Assembly (NCBI GenBank): GCA_963745865.1
Contig: CAVUYZ010000005.1
Span: 1 to 64,000, forward strand
Direction of reading: 5' to 3'
Length of the DNA stretch: 64,000 bases
Source of the DNA: JAHEDH01 sp963745865
Lineage (GTDB): Bacteria; Actinomycetota; Acidimicrobiia; Spongiisociales; ZC4RG35
In this document: positions 62,802 through 64,000 of the stretch, one piece after another
Position numbering within the stretch: the first letter of the stretch is position 1
Layout: each line of letters opens with the position of its first letter
Program-made: the position numbers and the translations under genes
Notes under the pieces: model-generated
The model's database searches: none
Seen by the model: only the letters and a program-made list of their open reading frames with translations
Told to the model about the DNA's origin: nothing

Positions 62802-63975
62802 ATGGGCCGCTCCACCCGGCTCGTCTTGTTCGCCCTGGCTGCGACCGCGGTGCTCGCCGTGTCCTCGCCTCTCCCGGCGCTCGCCGAGCGCACCCAGTCC
62901 AATCTGGTCCTCATTCGTGAGGACGACGTGATCACCGAGGACCTGTACGCAGCAGGCGACGTCGTGCTGATCCAGGGAACGGTCGAGGGGGATCTCGTGG
63001 TGGCTGCCTTCACCGAGGTGCGGATCGAGGGGGAGGTCGAAGGCTCGGTGATCGCACTGACATCGAACCTCGTCATCGACGGCGTCGTCGGAGGATCGGT
63101 CAGAGCCGTGGCTCCCGACGTCCTGATCGATGGGACGGTGGGCGGGGACGTCTTCGTTGCCGCCTGGGCGACAGAGATCGGGTCGGGTGCCGCCATCGCC
63201 AGGGATCTGCTCGCCTGGGGGAATCGCGTCGACGTCGTCGGGTCGGTGGGGCGCAATCTCGAAGGGCAGTTCCGGAGCGGCACGATCAACGCCCGGGTGT
63301 CGGGCGACGTCGACATCACGGTCGGCAACCTCGTCGTCGGGCCGGGGGCCGCCATCTCCGGGGATCTCGCCTATGTCGGGGACGACGATGCGACGATCTC
63401 GACGGATGCCGAAATCGGGGGCTCGGTGCTGGCCGAGCGGACCCTTCCTCCCAACGTGCGTGTCACGGCGATCGCCCTTCTGATCCGCACCCTGTTGGCG
63501 CTCACCATCCTCGGCCTCGGCCTGGGGATCATCTGGGCTGCCCCCGACCGCAGCCGGTCGGCGGCGGGCAATCTGGCCCGTCGCCCACTCATCGCCCTGG
63601 CATGGGGAGTCGGTCTGGCATCGATCCCCGTGGCGATGGTGCTGATCGTCGGTGTGTTCGTCGCGCTGAGCCCGCCGGCAACCGGGCTGCCTCTGGTGGC
63701 GATCTTCGCACCGCTCGTCCTGGCGGCCTTTGGGGTGCTGCTGGTGGCGCTCCTCACGGCTCCGGTGCCGATCGGGGCGGCGATCGGATCGCGGCTTCGA
63801 CCGGGGATGGTCGGTCTACGCGTGGTTCGTCATCGGGGTGATCATCTTGATCGGGCTGTCATCGGTTCCGGTGGTTGGCGGTCCGCTGACGCTGCTGGCA
63901 GCCCTGACCGGGCTGGGCGGCTGGATGATGGCCGAGCCGTCAGGCGTCGGGAGTGGCTCCGGCGCTGACGAGTGA
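62802..63975 (+). CDS. Exported beta-helical repeat protein with C-terminal membrane helices (frame-broken)
   Basis: About 390 residues: a signal peptide (LFALAATAVLAVSSPLPALAE), ~170 residues of short Gly/Val/Asp repeats (for example VIDGVVGGSVRAVAPDVLIDGTVGGDVFVAA, shown in part) that should build a bactofilin-like beta-solenoid, and five C-terminal helices. A surplus G in the G-run at ~63812 splits the frame; dropping it yields SRLRPGWSVYAWFVIGVIILIGL and an end at 63975. It begins three bases after nuoN, so it may be co-transcribed with complex I. It shares its design with the gene at 22544. Confidence 0.7.
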
Positions 63976-64000
63976 CCTGGTCAGCACGTCCTTCTTGACG
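63940..64000 (-). CDS. Possible C-terminal end of a gene entering from the right edge
   Basis: On the minus strand the last bases read VKKDVLTRSLVSAGATPDA then a TGA at 63940-63942. The composition fits a protein C-terminus and it would overlap the convergent repeat-protein gene by 36 bases. Only about 19 residues are visible, so no family can be named and the call is tentative. Confidence 0.3.
   Translation of the reverse strand, partial: VKKDVLTRSLVSAGATPDA

Noticed and set aside
1..64000. tRNA, rRNA, CRISPR arrays, insertion sequences, prophage or natural-product clusters
   Set aside because: I looked on both strands and saw no transposase, integrase, spaced direct repeats, NRPS/PKS modules or convincing tRNA cloverleaf; a covariance-model scan would be needed for a final answer on small RNAs.

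Overview
The window is GC-rich, densely packed DNA that reads as an actinobacterium, most likely of the Acidimicrobiia type. Lineage markers are a mycothiol glycosyltransferase (mshA) followed by a YbjN-like gene, an RsiG-type anti-sigma homologue, paired single-domain TrkA proteins, and about fifteen genes with a TANNNT box 6-8 bases before the start codon, the arrangement of leaderless actinobacterial transcripts. The class assignment is inference. No rRNA, tRNA, CRISPR array, insertion sequence or phage gene was seen.

Layout. 1-9 kb: a cut cupin, a membrane-anchored pentapeptide-repeat protein, a structured intergenic region with three perfect inverted repeats, a YidC-like insertase, a two-component system, and a potassium-uptake cluster (trkH, two trkA, small membrane genes). 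8.9-13 kb: a decayed ATPase-regulator fragment, an autoregulated TetR-ABC exporter operon with a tandem operator, a NYN-LOTUS protein and an orphan QueF. 13-26 kb: acyl-CoA dehydrogenase, MFS carriers, aminotransferase, quinone reductase and two unusual fusions (OsmC-GNAT, and MoaD-like joined to a CdsA-like membrane domain). 26-38 kb: cell-envelope and stress genes, including an M23 peptidase, RsiG-like protein, asparaginase II, mshA, a histidine kinase, a CAP protein, a SAM hydrolase, a Clp1-like kinase and a GH3 glucosidase.

38-64 kb is a respiratory island. A minus-strand operon encodes a CcoN-like protein that has lost every haem and copper histidine, plus CcoO-like and CcoP-like cytochromes c. 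Divergently, a plus-strand operon encodes a small membrane protein, a two-cluster ferredoxin, a split b6-type cytochrome bc complex (cytochrome b6-like, subunit IV, Rieske, dihaem cytochrome c) and another membrane protein. It runs directly into a full 14-subunit complex I operon (nuoA-N). Three of the cytochrome-complex proteins share a roughly 33-residue N-terminal module (four copies in all) tethered by Pro/Glu/Ala-rich linkers. I regard the ligand-less CcoN, the shared module and the ferredoxin-linked bc complex as the most novel content here.

Caution: more than 25 reading-frame breaks occur, several inside essential nuo and cytochrome genes. Most are one surplus base, often in a homopolymer, and in nearly every case the full protein continues in the next frame. 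I treat these genes as intact genes in an error-bearing sequence, and give the break position in each entry. Three of the breaks fall on the same 11-mer in the same codon register.
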